From Prorocentrum cordatum (taxonomy: Eukaryota > Sar > Dinophyceae > Prorocentrales > Prorocentraceae), in contig CAUYUJ010006557.1 in NCBI GenBank assembly GCA_963575745.1, positions 447,501 through 511,500 on the forward strand: a stretch of DNA of 64,000 bases. Reading direction: 5' to 3'. The notes under the pieces were generated by a model. The model was not told the DNA's origin. It saw only the letters and a list, made by a program, of their open reading frames with translations, and searched no databases. The position numbers and the translations under genes were made by a program. Positions 35,290 through 46,914 of this stretch are shown here, piece by piece. Position 1 is the first letter of the stretch. Each line of letters starts with the position of its first letter.

Positions 35290-35745
35290 CTGTAAATAAT
35301 AACAGCGACTGTGCGGGGCGCCCAACGCGAGAGCCGCACGCTGGAAAAAGAGCCGCCCTCCGTCCGTGGAGCTCTTTTCCCGCTTTGGTGCGGCGAGTGC
35401 GCGCGGAGCCCAAAGCGAGAACCACACTCTGGAAACGGTCCGCCCTCCACCCGACGAGGAGGAGGAGGAGGAGGAGGTGGAGGAGGAGGAGGAGGAGAAG
35501 GAATGGTGGATGCGGAGGAGGAGGAGGAGGAGGAGGCGGAGGAGGCGGAGGAGGCGGAGGCGGCGGAGGAGGAGGAGGAGGAAACGGATGCAAGCGGCGC
35601 TAAGGCGATCTCATGTTGAAAACGACCTGTCCTCAGTCCGTGAAGCTCTTGCCCTTATTTGAAAGGGATGTGCGCGGCGCTAACGCAAGAACCTCAGTTT
35701 GAAGACGACCCGCCCTACATCCGTAGAACTGTTACGCAACTTTGA
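35290..35745 (+). repeat. ~83-bp satellite D, interrupted by GGA tract
   Basis: Units with GTGCGCGGCGCTAACGCAAG / CGAGAGCCGCAC and CCGCCCTCCGTCCGTGGAGC words recur near 35310, 35390, 35595 and 35670. A (GGA)n tract fills 35455-35582. The family reappears in inverted orientation at 45600-45790. Confidence 0.65.
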
Positions 35746-36165
35746 ACTTCAATATCGTACATGGTAAATAAGCATGAAGCGAAACGACCGGCCGGGGTGC
35801 GACAGGGAGAAGCTACGTACAAGGAAGAATGGAGGAGGAAGAGGAAGGGAGAGGAGGGAGCGAACGGACGAGCGCAACGGAATGGGAAAGAGAGCGGTTC
35901 CGTTTCAAACACTGTGAGGGTCGAGAGCGCCCCATACGCATCCAGTCTGAAGCTGGTCAGCGAGGGGGGTACCAAGGCAGTGGCCGACGCCAGTCAGCGC
36001 TGACCCCCGCCGCGCACGTCCAGACCCCCTCTGGCGAGGCACCCGAGCCATGCCAACCCTCGGCCGTCGACCCCGCCCACGCTGGGAGCGGCCGGGGCTG
36101 GCGTCAGCTCCCTGCGTGCCAGGGGCGGACCTGGCTCGGCGGGTACCCTTCACGACCGGCGTACA
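35746..36165. other. Unique sequence, no confident gene
   Basis: An 80-codon ATG frame at 35761-36003 has a basic then mixed composition and no motif. I do not call it. Confidence 0.45.
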
Positions 36166-36170
36166 TGTCA

Positions 36171-36358
36171 ATATTTAGGGGGCGAAGAAGGGTATCAAAT
36201 AATGGTTTCCGCCGTCGGGGACGCCTGCCCCCAGGGCGGCTGGCAAAATTATACCCTATGTGGCACTGCAGGGGTATAAACCTTCCTGCCGCCCGGGGGG
36301 CAGGCGTCCCCGAAGGTAGAAAAGCTTATGTTATACCCTTCTCCGCCCGCTAAAATAT
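36171..36358. mobile_element. 188-bp foldback element K
   Basis: Arms of about 70 bp (36171-36240 and 36288-36358) are inverse copies. Outer words are ATATTTAG / CTAAAATAT, then GAAGGGTAT / ATACCCTTC. Inner words are GGGGACGCCTGCCCCC / GGGGGCAGGCGTCCCC with GGGCGGC / GCCGCCC. The 47-bp centre itself holds TTATACCC and GGGTATAA. The whole segment can fold into one long hairpin. No second copy was noticed in the window. Confidence 0.7.
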
Positions 36359-37600
36359 CAGCGCTCTCGCGGTCTGGATGCCGGGGCGCGATCCCGTGGA
36401 TACGCTCTAAATCGGCATCATCCCAAATGCTTTTTGCCCACGACGCCCTCTCACCCTGCAACGATACTTAGCAGCTGCAGCGGCGGCGGCGGCTGCAGGA
36501 TCAGTCCACACGGCAGCGGCAGCGGTGGCGGCGGCAGCACCAGCAGCAGCAGTGGAGGCGGAGGAAGAAGGACACACTAGGAGCAAAGGAGGAGCCGAGG
36601 ACGGGCAAGGCGAAACGAGGAACGAGCGAGAACAAAAAAAACAGCAGAATGTATGAAAGCGAAAAATTTGCCGATTCAATGCGAGGGGTGATGATGATGA
36701 TGATGACGACGATGATGCTGATGGTGATGATGGCGATTATGATGATGATACTGATCATCAAGGAAGGAAAGGAAATATACCAAGATCGGAGCCACATCTG
36801 TGATCTGGTGAAGTGGGTCTGGTTTAGACGAAGCCGACGCGATCCAATTAAGATACCCTTTTATATTGAAGACACACAGGAGACAATCAAACTATGCGAC
36901 GGCCGACGCGCTGACGCTGAACCAGCAAACGTCATACCACCCAACATTGCAATATGTATCATGTGATGGACTGGCATTGCTTAAGGTTGCATTGTTTCAT
37001 GATCTTGGTTCCTTTTGCGCAGTGGAAGCCGGGTAGCTCGCATTGGTTTGATTTGACGTGCTATCCCGATGTCGCTGCGTCCAGAAGTGCATTGATTGTC
37101 TTTTGGTCATTGCTGCGCCCCCCTCCTGTATTGACGTGCTTTGCTTTGATGTTACATGGGTTGCTTTGTTGCGAACGGTTTTGCATTGCGTTGCACTCGT
37201 TGGCGTTAGTTTACGCTACTGCGATGAACTTGGCATGGCTCGCATGTCGTTGCTTTGCTTTGCATTGAATTGCCTGGCTCGGCTTTGCTGTGATGCGTGT
37301 GGGTTACATCTTGTCGCTTCGCACTGTGTTGCTAGGATCGAACAGTTGCCTCTTTGGTGGCGTATCGGGTATGGTTCTAGCGAGGTTGGGACGTCTTTGG
37401 AATAATGCTGGGCTCCTGTTCGCCGTCGAGGCTGTTTCCCAGGCTGTCTCTGGCGTCGATTTTGGAGCGTCGAGTCGGGTGTAAGGTCCACCGATCCTGG
37501 AGCGGCAAATGGTGCGTCGAAGAATCAAAATGGTTGTTCCTCATTTTCGAGAGAACGCGTTTCACGGGCGCTTGCCTTGGGAACATTCGGCGTCTCGTTT
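36359..37600. other. Unique sequence with minor repeats
   Basis: GCGGCGGCAGC-type repeats lie at 36475-36560 and a GAT tract at 36688-36760. Between 36970 and 37300 words such as TTGCATTG, TTGCTTTGC and GCGTTGC recur irregularly. No gene is recognised. Confidence 0.5.
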
Positions 37601-37790
37601 CAAACCGGGGGGTGGGCCCCCCCCCCAACACTCGGCCGGCGCCGGCGCTGGCGTCCGCCAGCAGTGCCCACGGATGACCAGAGGCAGCCCAGGGAGGGGG
37701 GGGGTTCAAACCCCCCCCCCTCCCTCCCCCTTCGGCGCCAGCGCTGGCGGCGGCCAGCAGCGCCGGCGCTGGCGCCAGCGACGGCGGGGA
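37601..37790. repeat. G/C runs and GCGCCGGCGCTGGCG words
   Basis: C-runs and G-runs at 37615-37625 and 37696-37727 flank or adjoin repeated GGCGCTGGCG palindromic words (about 37632-37660 and 37736-37782). Confidence 0.7.
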
Positions 37791-37799
37791 CGCAACGAC

Positions 37800-38615
37800 G
37801 ATTACAATCACTACCACCACCACCACCACCGCCTCAACCCACCTCCACCACAACCACCACCAACAGCACCACACAACCACCACAACAGCCACCACCACCA
37901 CAACCGCCACCGTAACTCACCATCACCACCACCACCACCACAAAAACCCACCACCACTACCACCACCACAATCTACCACACCACAACCGCCACCGCCACA
38001 ACCACAACCACTACCAGCAGCACAACCCGCCGCCACCACCACAAACCACCACACCACCACCACCACCGCCACCAACCCCGCCACCACCATCACCACCACA
38101 ACAAATCTCCACAAACCACCGCCACCACCACCACAACCCACCACCACCACCACCACAAACCACCACCACATCACCACAAACCACCACAACAGCCACAACT
38201 CACCACCACCACCACCACCACCACAAGAACCCACCACCACCACCACAATCTACCACACCACCACCACCGCCACAACCACCACCACTACCAGCAGCACAAC
38301 CCACCACCACCACCACAAACCACCACACCACTACCACCACTACCGCCAACACCACCACCACAAGCACCACCTCCACAAACCACCGCCACAACCACAACCC
38401 ACCACCACCACAAACCACCACCACACTACCACCACACCACAACCACCACCACCACAACACACCACCACCACCACCACCGCAAACCACCACCACACCACCA
38501 CCAAACCACAACCACCACCACCACCACCCACCGCCACACCACCACCACAACAAACCACCACACCACCACCACCAGAACCACCACCACAGCCCACCACCAC
38601 CACCACCACCGTCGT
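37800..38615 (+). repeat. (CCA/CAC)n low-complexity tract
   Basis: About 815 bp of CCACCACAA-type repeats. The 430-codon His/Thr/Pro-rich frame spanning it, and the poly-Gly/Val/Trp frames on the other strand, are artefacts of the repeat. Confidence 0.95.
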
Positions 38616-38759
38616 CCTCGTCGAGTCTCCCCGCCACCGCCGCCGGCCGCCGCAGTCGCCAGCGCCGGCCAAGAAATGAAAATCGTCGTCCCCGCCGCCG
38701 TCGCCAACCGCCGCCGACCCAAGCGCAGCGCCGGCCCGAGGAGAGGAAAAAGTGTGCAA

Positions 38760-39628
38760 TCACGAATTAAAAAAGGTTCAATCTGGATTAAACCTCATTG
38801 AACTTGTACCAGCAGCGCTTCACCATTGGAAAGAGTTTACTCCGGACTAAACCTCTCTACATCTGGAGCGCCCCTTTGGCGACCATGTGGCCTCGTATCT
38901 ATCGCCGCGGCGCATGCTCTTTTCATTTCCTGGGCCCCGTGCTCGAAACATTCTCGATTCTCGCCCTGGGGCTGGCCATTTACGGAGCCGCAGTCGATCC
39001 TTTCATTTGCCCTTCGGGCGTTTTGTTATCGGAGGTTACTTTCTGAAGTTGCGCCGGCATCTCTGCAATCGACTCGTTTTCCAATCCAATTCCATAGTCT
39101 TTCACGTTATGGACGACGTTTCGTCAGGCTGCTCAGGGGGATGGGTCTTGTAATTTTAGTTATGCCGCCCTCCTCTCGCCCTGCTGTCTGATTATTGAGC
39201 CACCCGGCTATTAAGCCACCTCGCCTCGCTCTTCAGGCTTTCTTGCTCCGAAGGTTGTTTTGTTTTGGGCTGCTGGCTCTCAAGTTACGTCGGCTCCGTT
39301 TTTCAGATACGAGCGCTCTCTTGCTATGAATCCCTTCTGCACTAGTTTTGCAATGTTTCTGGCTCCGGAGGCTTATTTTTCCAGCTCTGCTGGCCAGTCT
39401 GGTTTTCGAAGTGTTTTTTAGTTCCGCAGGCTTGCTGGTTCAGTGTGCGTGTTTCTCTTGCCCTGCAGGCTTTCTGGCTCAAATGGCTCGTCACTCTAGC
39501 TCTGATCTAGGGCGATTGCTTCTCATGCGCTGCAAGCTTTCTTGTTTCGTCGGTTCATTATCCAGGGTCTGCAGGCGTTCTCTTCAACAGCAACAACAAC
39601 ACACATGCAGTTTGCGCTTCCCTCCCAA
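38760..39628. other. Unique sequence; two GGTTnAATCTGGATTAAACC words at the start
   Basis: AAGGTTCAATCTGGATTAAA (38772) and GAGTTTACTCCGGACTAAAC (about 38833) are relatives of repeat G. From 38900 to 39600 the sequence is T-rich with recurring CAGGCTTNCTGG words. No gene is recognised. Confidence 0.5.
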
Positions 39629-39765
39629 AGGGGTTCACTCCAGAAATAACACTTTTAACGGGATCTCCTGCCAGAGGGTTAACTTTGGAGTAAACACTTT
39701 TGACGGTATTTCCGGTCGGAGGGTTAACTCTGGAGTAAACACTTTTACGCATTGGCCACCGAGAG
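39629..39765 (+). repeat. 45-bp tandem repeat G
   Basis: Three units start near 39630, 39675 and 39720 with AGGGTTAACTCTGGAGTAAA and then CACTTTT. Related words recur at 38772 and in the 63-bp units at 41255-41440. Confidence 0.8.
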
Positions 39766-40754
39766 GTCAACATTGGCCCAAATGACTATGAGTTTGATCG
39801 GCATGGAATCGCAGCGGCCCATAAGCCTTCTAAGTCGGTTGGCAAGGACGCTAAAAGGCCTTGAGAGTCCCCGAACAGGTGTTCTAGATGTCCGCAAGAG
39901 ATTCCCAACATGCTCCCGACTGATTCAAACTGATTCATGTCCTCTCTCCTTCGTCATTGAACTAGTCGATTGGTTCCTCCTGCCAAGGAGGCCAGAAGAC
40001 GCCAAGAGAACGATGTCCAATGGAGGAGGCGGAGAGGACATATGATGATGGTGAGCATGATGATGTTAATGCTGATGCTGATGAAGATGATGATGGTCTT
40101 GATGGTCTTGATGCCGATGACGATGACAATGCTGATTGTTCGGAGGGGTGTTATGGCACTACGGTGATCCCACGACCCCCTGATGACCACTACGACGACT
40201 CTAAGACGGCCCTTCGCACCCATGACGATCACAGGGTGACCCCGAGACGGCCCGAATGAGATCGTCAACTGCGAGAGGACCCGATCACCTTGTGGCTGGC
40301 CCTAAGGCTACCCCGGGACAACAGTAGCAACCCCATGACGATCCCAGAGCGATATCAGGACCCTAAGGCGACCCCAATATAACCCCAATGCGACCCTCCA
40401 GCGACCTCAAAATGACCCCGACACGACCTCTGCATATGATCTCAAGGCGCCCCCAAGATGTTCCAGAATCGACCTGATGGCCCCTTTGACGAACCCGAGA
40501 GAACCACCCTCTGACCCGCAAACAACCCCCAACGCGATCTCCAGCAAAACCCGGCATGGCCGCGGATTGTTTAACAAGGCCGCGACGCTCAAGGCCGTAA
40601 AGTCCTTGGACCGCCGAGGAGCTTCCAAGCGACAGGTTCGGTCACTCTGCACCCCTCGCTCTCCATCCCTCCCTCCCCTTTTCATTTCACGTGTTGTTGG
40701 TGTCAGTGTTGTTGTCACATACGCATGCTTTGATATCACTTTCTGTATCAATAT
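39766..40754. other. Mixed sequence with decayed decamer-like repeats
   Basis: A GATGATGCT-type microsatellite lies at 40038-40135. Between 40180 and 40540, CGACCCCAA and GACGATCCC words recur about every 11-16 bp, resembling a decayed decamer array. No gene is recognised. Confidence 0.5.
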
Positions 40755-40940
40755 CTTTCTCTCTCTCTCTCTCTATCTCTATACACGCCTTTTCTCTTGC
40801 ATCTACAAATAGGTTTGCATGTCAGTTGCGTTGAATGCCTCCCCTTCCTCGAGTTTTATGTTTATATGATATCTTTATCTGTATCTTTCTTTGTTGTCTC
40901 TCTCTCTCTCTCTTTCTCTTTCTCTCTTTGTATATTGTCG

Positions 40941-40973
<33 letters not shown>

Positions 40974-41150
40974 ATTATTTCTCTCTCTTTGTCTTTCTGT
41001 CTATCTCTCGCTATGCGTTTGTCCTTATGTTTCGGTTCCTCTCTCTCTCTCTCTCCCTCTCTCTCTCTCGCTCTTTCTCGTCCTCTCTCTGTTTCTCCCT
41101 TCCTCTCTCTCCCTCTCTCTCTCTCTCGCTCTCCCCTCGCTCTCCACCTC
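40755..41150 (+). repeat. (CT)n microsatellite
   Basis: Broken CT dinucleotide tracts with TTT, GT and CCC interruptions. Hydrophobic Ser/Leu frames are artefacts. Confidence 0.95.
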
Positions 41151-41169
41151 CTCGGCCTCTTACGGAGTG

Positions 41170-41460
41170 TCCAAACGAGAAGGGTTAACTCTACATTTAT
41201 CGTTTTCCTGCCAGGTGGCGAGTTGCACGCGGAGACCACGGGGGCGTCCACGAAAAGGGTTTAATCTGGAGTTAACCCCCCTCAGGGTGGACCCCTGCGA
41301 CGCTCGGCTTTCGCGAGAAGGGTTTGATCTGGAGTTGACCCTCCTCAGGGTGGACCCCTACGACGCTCGGCGCCCGCGCGAAGGGTTGAATCTGGAGTTA
41401 ACCCCCTCTCATGGCGAATGCCTTGATGCTCGCCCCGCGGAGGGTTAACAACTCCAGAGA
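41170..41460 (+). repeat. 63-bp tandem repeat related to G
   Basis: AAGGGTTTAATCTGGAGTTA starts at 41255, 41318 and 41381, giving a 63-bp period; CAGGGTGGACCCCT and CGACGCTCGGC follow in the first two. Each GGGTTnAA / TTAACCC pair can form a small stem. A diverged copy lies near 41178. Confidence 0.8.
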
Positions 41461-42172
41461 ACACCTTTTTTGACTCCTGGTTACCGCCTCTTCCAAGCAG
41501 GGGGGGGGGGTCGAACCCCCCCCTCCATCCAGGGGGGGGGCGGCGTCCGGTTCCACCCCCCCCCTCCAAGCGACCACAGAACGCGCTCTTTCTCATTTTC
41601 AGGGGACACGATCCGTGCGACCACAGAGTCTCGAAGAACACGGCTGCCGCTCCAGCGTGCTCCGATAGGTCGCCGTGCTAATCAGAAACGGCACGCGATC
41701 CGATCCTGGCAAACTCGTGTGGTGCACTGTGGCATGAGAGAACACGCGGGCGTGCAGTCTGGCATTAATGTCGTACCAACATTGGGAACTGTGAAAAGTT
41801 AATAAAAGTGTAAGCCGCTTTGGGTACCAAGGAGAGGTGGCCCTTTTGGTACAAAGGAGAGGTGGCAGACCCCGAATGACACATATACAATAACTGCGGA
41901 ATGCTTTCAACTTCAATCAAAACTCAAGTTTGGCCGCTGGCTAAGTTCGGAAATACGCTCTAAACCTCATAGCGGAGGAGAAACGTGGCATTCCGGTATG
42001 GTTCCAATCCCAGTGGGTCGACGGACCATATGCAGGACGAATGCGATTTGACGCTTGGCGAAGTCCAGCGCATCTTGCCGAGGTCGTACAGCCCGAAACG
42101 ATCGCGTCCAGATGGCGATGAAACTCTGCGGGAGTCCGCAGACATCTGTTTGGATGGGTATGCCATTACTGA
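41461..42172. other. Unique sequence downstream of the transporter gene
   Basis: G- and C-runs at 41500-41570 can pair with each other. A direct repeat of ACCAAGGAGAGGTGGC / ACAAAGGAGAGGTGGC lies at about 41827-41868. The rest is unique and may include the transporter's 3' untranslated region. Confidence 0.5.
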
Positions 42173-44512
42173 TCACGGCCTCGCAACTTTTATTCGATCC
42201 TGAGTAGGCAATACTGGTGCGGCCTCTTCTCCTCGATCCACCTCGTAACTCTTCTTACCAACAACAGCAGGCTGCAATTCCTGGCATGTCCCATCACCAA
42301 TGGCATCGAAAGTCAGTGGCACTTTCGAAGGGTTGGGCATGAGGAGAAGAGAAAAGCCGCTCACGAGTGAGCACATTCCAATAAGTCCCAGCACAGGCTT
42401 GTAGTCTCCAGTGGCATCACGCACGAAACCGAATGTAGGAGGTCCCACACTTGTCCCGAGCGCCAGCAACAAACTTTGTGCAAAACCTGATATTTTGCCA
42501 AGGTGTGTGGTGCCGTAGGGATGCGCAAATATAACCATCCAAGCAGCTGAGGAGAGCCCATCCCACATACCAACCATGATGCCGAATGCATAAACACGCC
42601 AGAGAGAGCTGCTGAATGCACCTGAACTGAGAACGCCTGCAATGAGACCAGAAATAATAGACCCAAACGCAAATAGCGCATGCTTCCTGCTGATTCGATC
42701 TATGAGGCAGAAACTCGTTATGAATCCAGAAGGTAAATTCGTCAACGACAATGCAAGATAGAAATGACCCGTCATGGTAGTAGGACTCAGGGTGCCGGCT
42801 TGGGTTGCACGTGCTACTGTGAAGATGTCGGTAATGTGAAAATTCATGCCTACCCAGAGCCAATTATAGCAATACTGGTCAAAAGAATCCGCAAGCGTGT
42901 CCTTCGGCACATGGCGTGGTGCCATGCCAGCTGCTGGCTGGTACTCCGAGCTCTTTTAATAAACGTCGCAGGGGCGTCACCCCCGCCGACAGCCCCACAT
43001 CGGCCCCCGTCGCGGGTAGCCACCGCGCGCCGAGAGCGCTCCGACCCCCGTCGCGGCGCGATGACCAGGGTGTCCACATGTCTCTAAGACCACCGCCCCC
43101 TCATCAACGCATCCAGTTGCACGCATTCCCCCCGCGCTCTGGGTCTCTATCTGAATCGCCCAACACCTCCCTGGCGTTCTGGCGCAGAAAAGGCCTCGAC
43201 GACGAGCCAAGATGCACCACGGGAGGCCCGACGCAGACCCCAAGAGAAGCCCTGTACAACCGACAACATCACAACGAATATTGTTTGTCCTGGGCTCAGG
43301 GCGTTCCAAACTTTTCGGCCCAAGACAGCCTCTGGAGGGCTGAAGAAATCTCCGGGCTGGCCTTTAGCTTGCTCAAGGTCTTCCTAAGACGGCCCCGGAA
43401 GGCGTCTGGAGGAGATCAATAAGGCCCGAGAGGTCGTATGGGCAGCCACAGAGTCTTCTCAGAGGGCACAAGAACGCCCCAGCACCCTCAGAGGGCCCCA
43501 AGAAGTCCCGAAGACCCCCAGAGGGCCTCAATCATATGACCCCGAGACGGCTCTCTGGACCTGCGGTAGCTATCACATAATATGGCCGTCTCGAGACTGC
43601 TCAAGGACGTGCCATGCTACGGCCCTCCGCAGCACAAAGACGAGACCCATCACACAACCAATCCTTCCCGAATCGTTGTCACGCGAAGGCCGTGACGAGG
43701 GTGGTGCCGGAACTTGCCGCAGGCACCCAGATCAACCAAAACAGCGGGGTGCGCAAGACCTCCTCCAGCGTGAAATCGTCATGACCTGCGCCCCCTGCCC
43801 CAGGTGGCTCCTCCCTGGCCTCGGGCGGATCTCGGAGGCGGTCCTCAGCGGCGGGGCTTGGAAGATCTGGTGTGGCCTGCCTGTCTGTCCTGCAATCTTT
43901 CGTCGAAGGAGTTTCGAGGTCTGGCAGCAGTCCCACGGACTCGGGGCGGTCGCGCAGAAGCACGACCGACAAGGTCAGCAGCGAGGAAGTAACGCCAGTG
44001 ATCCACAGATAAGCGCAGCGTCGCCCACCACAGTGCTGCTTCAAATTACCTGCTGCAGCTGGAAAAATCATGAGCAGACCGCTCGCTACAGATACAATAC
44101 TCGAGGCCCTGCCACGCATCTTCACGAACCAGAGGTTACAACATGTCGTCGCAAGCAAAGGCAGCACGTCGGCATTCAGAAAACGATTAAGCGCCAGAGC
44201 TACTGCAAGCTCTGCTGTGCTCGACAGGCTAGATAGCCAAAGCAATACGCCAATTTGTGGTGCCGCTGCCAAGCACAGCACGCTGCGGACCCCGTACTTG
44301 TCAATACAATACCCTACAGGTGTAATGAGCAAGCTGGAGAAGAACGTCGCCATGGAGAAGAGAGTTCCCAGAACTCCACGCTTGATTTCCAATTCCTCTA
44401 AGAAGTCATCAACGAAAACATTGAATCCAAATGAATGGCCAGGCGCTGAAGCTGCAAACAGAAGTACTACAACAGTGAGAACGACCCAACCATAGTGAGG
44501 GCACTGCACCAT
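42173..44512 (-). CDS. Major facilitator superfamily transporter (MCT/OFA-like), two exons
   Basis: Exon 1 runs from ATG 44512 to about 43680 and exon 2 from about 42850 to the stop at 42173. The exact junction is unresolved. The N half has the MFS pattern: TM1 (YGWVVLTVVVLLFAASAPG), TM2, a motif A-like loop (GYCIDKYGVRSV), TM3-6, then LRDRPESVGLLPD, typical of the loop after TM6 in bacterial-type MFS proteins. An acidic/Pro-rich central loop of about 55 residues precedes TM7 (TPLFWLIW). Exon 2 supplies FHITDIF, a second DRISRKHALF loop, TM8-12 including GFVRDATGDYKPVLGL, and a polar tail. Total is about 500 residues, normal for the family. It should be an integral membrane carrier; the resemblance is to monocarboxylate/oxalate-formate type carriers, but substrate is unknown. 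An in-frame ATG at 44614 would add 34 residues that look unlike a conserved N terminus. No neighbouring genes are seen. Confidence 0.85.
42850..43680 (-). other. Intron of the MFS transporter (boundaries approximate)
   Basis: The protein frame ends at a stop 43681-43679 immediately after TM7 and resumes in another frame before FHITDIF. Candidate donors on the minus strand include GTGACA, GCGTGA and GACAAC near 43680; candidate acceptors include CCAG and GTAG between about 42870 and 42850. None gives an obviously perfect GT-AG join. The intron contains decayed decamer-like words (CCCAAGAAGTCCC, AGACGGC) at 43380-43560. Confidence 0.6.
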
Positions 44513-45357
44513 GCAAGCCACGCAAGGGCACCAATCACGATAGAGCCCTGCCCATTGTTCTGATAAAAGTTCAGGTATAAGGTGCTGTGAGAACAACCTC
44601 AACCAAAACCACATAAACTTGGTCCAAGAAGATTCGCACCCGATCTGATGACCAATACGGATAATCCATGTGATGCCGGTGCTGCTTCTGCGTATCGCCG
44701 ACTATGACTACGTAAAGAAATAAACTCATGATGTACAAATGTTCACTTGGTCCTCCGTGACCCGCAGTGCACGCATAAACACAAACGCCACATATTCTGT
44801 TTGAAACTTAAACTTGAACACGTTGATACACACACAGAATGGTTTCGCACCCACGCGTATGGCGGACACCACCTACAGAACCAGCCCTCGGGCGATAACG
44901 AGGTCGGGGAGGGAGGGACGGGTGCAGCGCTCGATTTGCGATTGGCGTGGGATTGGATTGCCGATCTATCAATGCATCGATCTTGATCTCCCCACATTTC
45001 GGTCCACACGAGTGATTGATCATTCGACCAAACGACAAAAACATCGATCGATCTCTACATCCCTCGATGTAACCATCTCTCTATCGTTCGCCCTTGCTAT
45101 CTGCGTGCTGATCAACCCTTTGAATACTCCTCCTCTGCGAGCCCCGATCGGGAATCACCTGTAAACCCTACCCAGACTTCTGGAATGCAAGCTGGGGCTC
45201 AGAAGCCGAAGGCTGTCCGCAGCCAAGCGAACTCAAGCAAGGTGTCCGACACCCCAATATCGATTGGACCCGCAAGGCAACGGCAGGCTCGGGTCACGGC
45301 GACCCTGGAATCCCACTAGCCCTTCAGGGCGTGAGTGGTTTAACGGATGTTATCATA
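44513..45357. other. Unique sequence upstream of the transporter
   Basis: It would contain the promoter and 5' untranslated region of the minus-strand transporter. No TATA-like or other recognisable element was identified, and no second gene is seen. Confidence 0.5.
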
Positions 45358-45480
45358 GAACCCTCCTCCTACTCCTCCTCCTCCTCCTCCTCCTCGTCCT
45401 GCTCCTCCTCCTCCTCCTCCTCCCTACCCTACCCTCCTCTCTCTCTCTCCTCCTCCCTCCTCCTCCTCCTCTTCCTCCAT
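45358..45480 (+). repeat. (CTC)n microsatellite
   Basis: CTC repeats with TCGTCC and CTCTCT interruptions. Confidence 0.95.
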
Positions 45481-45599
45481 TCCTTCTCCTTATGGATAAC
45501 TCCTCCCTGTCGCACCCCGAGGCCAGTTTTTAGGGCGGGCCGGGCGTTTCGCCACAGACTTCCTCACAATGTATGACTCTGAAGCTCAAGCTCAAAAAG

Positions 45600-45790
45600 T
45601 GACAACAGCTTCACGGATTGAGGGCGGGTGGTTTTCGAAATGTGGCTCTCGCCTTCGCGCCGCGCACATTCGTTTCAACAACTTGCAAGAGCTTCACGGA
45701 TTGAGAGCGGGTGGTTTTGAAAATGTGGCTCTCGCGTTAGCGCCGCGCACATGCGTTTCAACAAATTGAACGAGCTTCACGGATTCGATG
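45600..45790 (-). repeat. 83-bp satellite D, inverted copies
   Basis: AGCTTCACGGATTGAG starts at 45607 and 45690, and AGCTTCACGGATTCGATG at 45773, giving an 83-bp period. The unit holds GGCGGGTGGTTTTCGAAATG and GCGCCGCGCACATTCG. Its reverse complement matches units at 35290-35745. Confidence 0.75.
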
Positions 45791-46628
45791 TCGGCCCCCG
45801 GGGAAGCTGGTCGCGACCTCTGGGGCCGCGGAAAGAGACATGTCGGCGGATGTTATTACATGGGCTGCTCGGCTTTCGGGTCAGAACTCGGGCGTCTGGC
45901 GACATCTCGGGACCCCAAAGGACCGCTCTCAGCGAGGCGCAGCTGCCGGAAACATCCCTGGGCGAAGCGACCCCCAGAAGTCGACGAAAACTCCCGAGAA
46001 GGGCAACGCAGGGAACCGCAGCTCCCTGTGAGGACCCCCTGCGCCCAGGCGGCCCCCGCGGAGGGGTGATGTCCCAAAGTGGTGCGGACAGACCGAGGGG
46101 CGGCCTCGGACTCCCAAGAGGCCCCACCGCACGACCCGTCGCAGCGCGGCTTGGGGACCTTTCCGGAGGCCCGTCGCCCAGGTCATCCTCGGAGACCGGC
46201 CCGAGTCCGGAAGCCGCGCGGTGACCACGACGGGGAGCTTGCCGCAACACTTACACGATGCGGTACATGGCAGGGATTGCACGCACCCCAAACTCAAAGA
46301 GCTCGTCCAGACGTCCAGACATGAGGGCGTAGCGCAGCAAAAAACACTCAGGGCATGAAGGGAGGAGCGAAAGGCTCCTCCAAGGTCCAAAGTGGCCGGA
46401 AAGTAGGCAGCACGGCCAGCACTGGAAAACCGTACCACTACAAGTTCTTCTGCCTCCAGTGCTGGAGCCTCGGCAGAAACGTTCCCACTACCTCACCAAA
46501 CGGTGAGGTCACCGCACCGTTTGGGGCCCCCCAGCCCAGGTGACCGCCACGGAAAGAATGGCGGTCGCCGCGACCCCTCTTCGGTAGCAACTCATGGGAG
46601 CCTCTCATACCATCTTGTCCGCCTGTGC
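45791..46628. other. GC-rich unique sequence, nothing recognised
   Basis: Open frames of 150-170 codons overlap on both strands, as expected in very GC-rich DNA. None has a motif. Confidence 0.45.
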
Positions 46629-46750
46629 GAATCGACGCTGATTTATGCTAAATCGACGCTCATCGACGCTAATTCGACGCTAATCGACGCTAGCCGACGC
46701 TAAATCGGCGCGATTTCATCGACTCCCAGACGCTAGTCGACGCTGAAGGC
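46629..46750 (+). repeat. ATCGACGCTA minisatellite
   Basis: About ten irregular copies of a 10-12-bp ATCGACGCTA(A) unit. Confidence 0.85.
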
Positions 46751-46914
46751 GGAATTAAGAGGGTTCACCAGGCTCCCATGATTTGCTACCGAACCCATCC
46801 CTCGCAGGCCTGAGCTCCGGCGAAGGGCGCGGCGCCACGGGCTGCGCGGCGGGCGTCAAGCCTCGAAGCGCCCGGCTCCCGCGGGGGGGTTGGGAGGGAA
46901 TTGGCCGCCCTCCC

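Noticed and set aside
37509-38801. 430-codon His/Thr/Pro-rich frame
   Set aside because: Simple CCA/CAC repeat translation.
40797-41264. Hydrophobic frame suggesting a membrane protein
   Set aside because: CT dinucleotide repeat encodes Ser/Leu runs.
41255-41440. GGGTTAA words as telomere repeats
   Set aside because: Period is 63 bp, not 6-7 bp, and the words are embedded in longer units.
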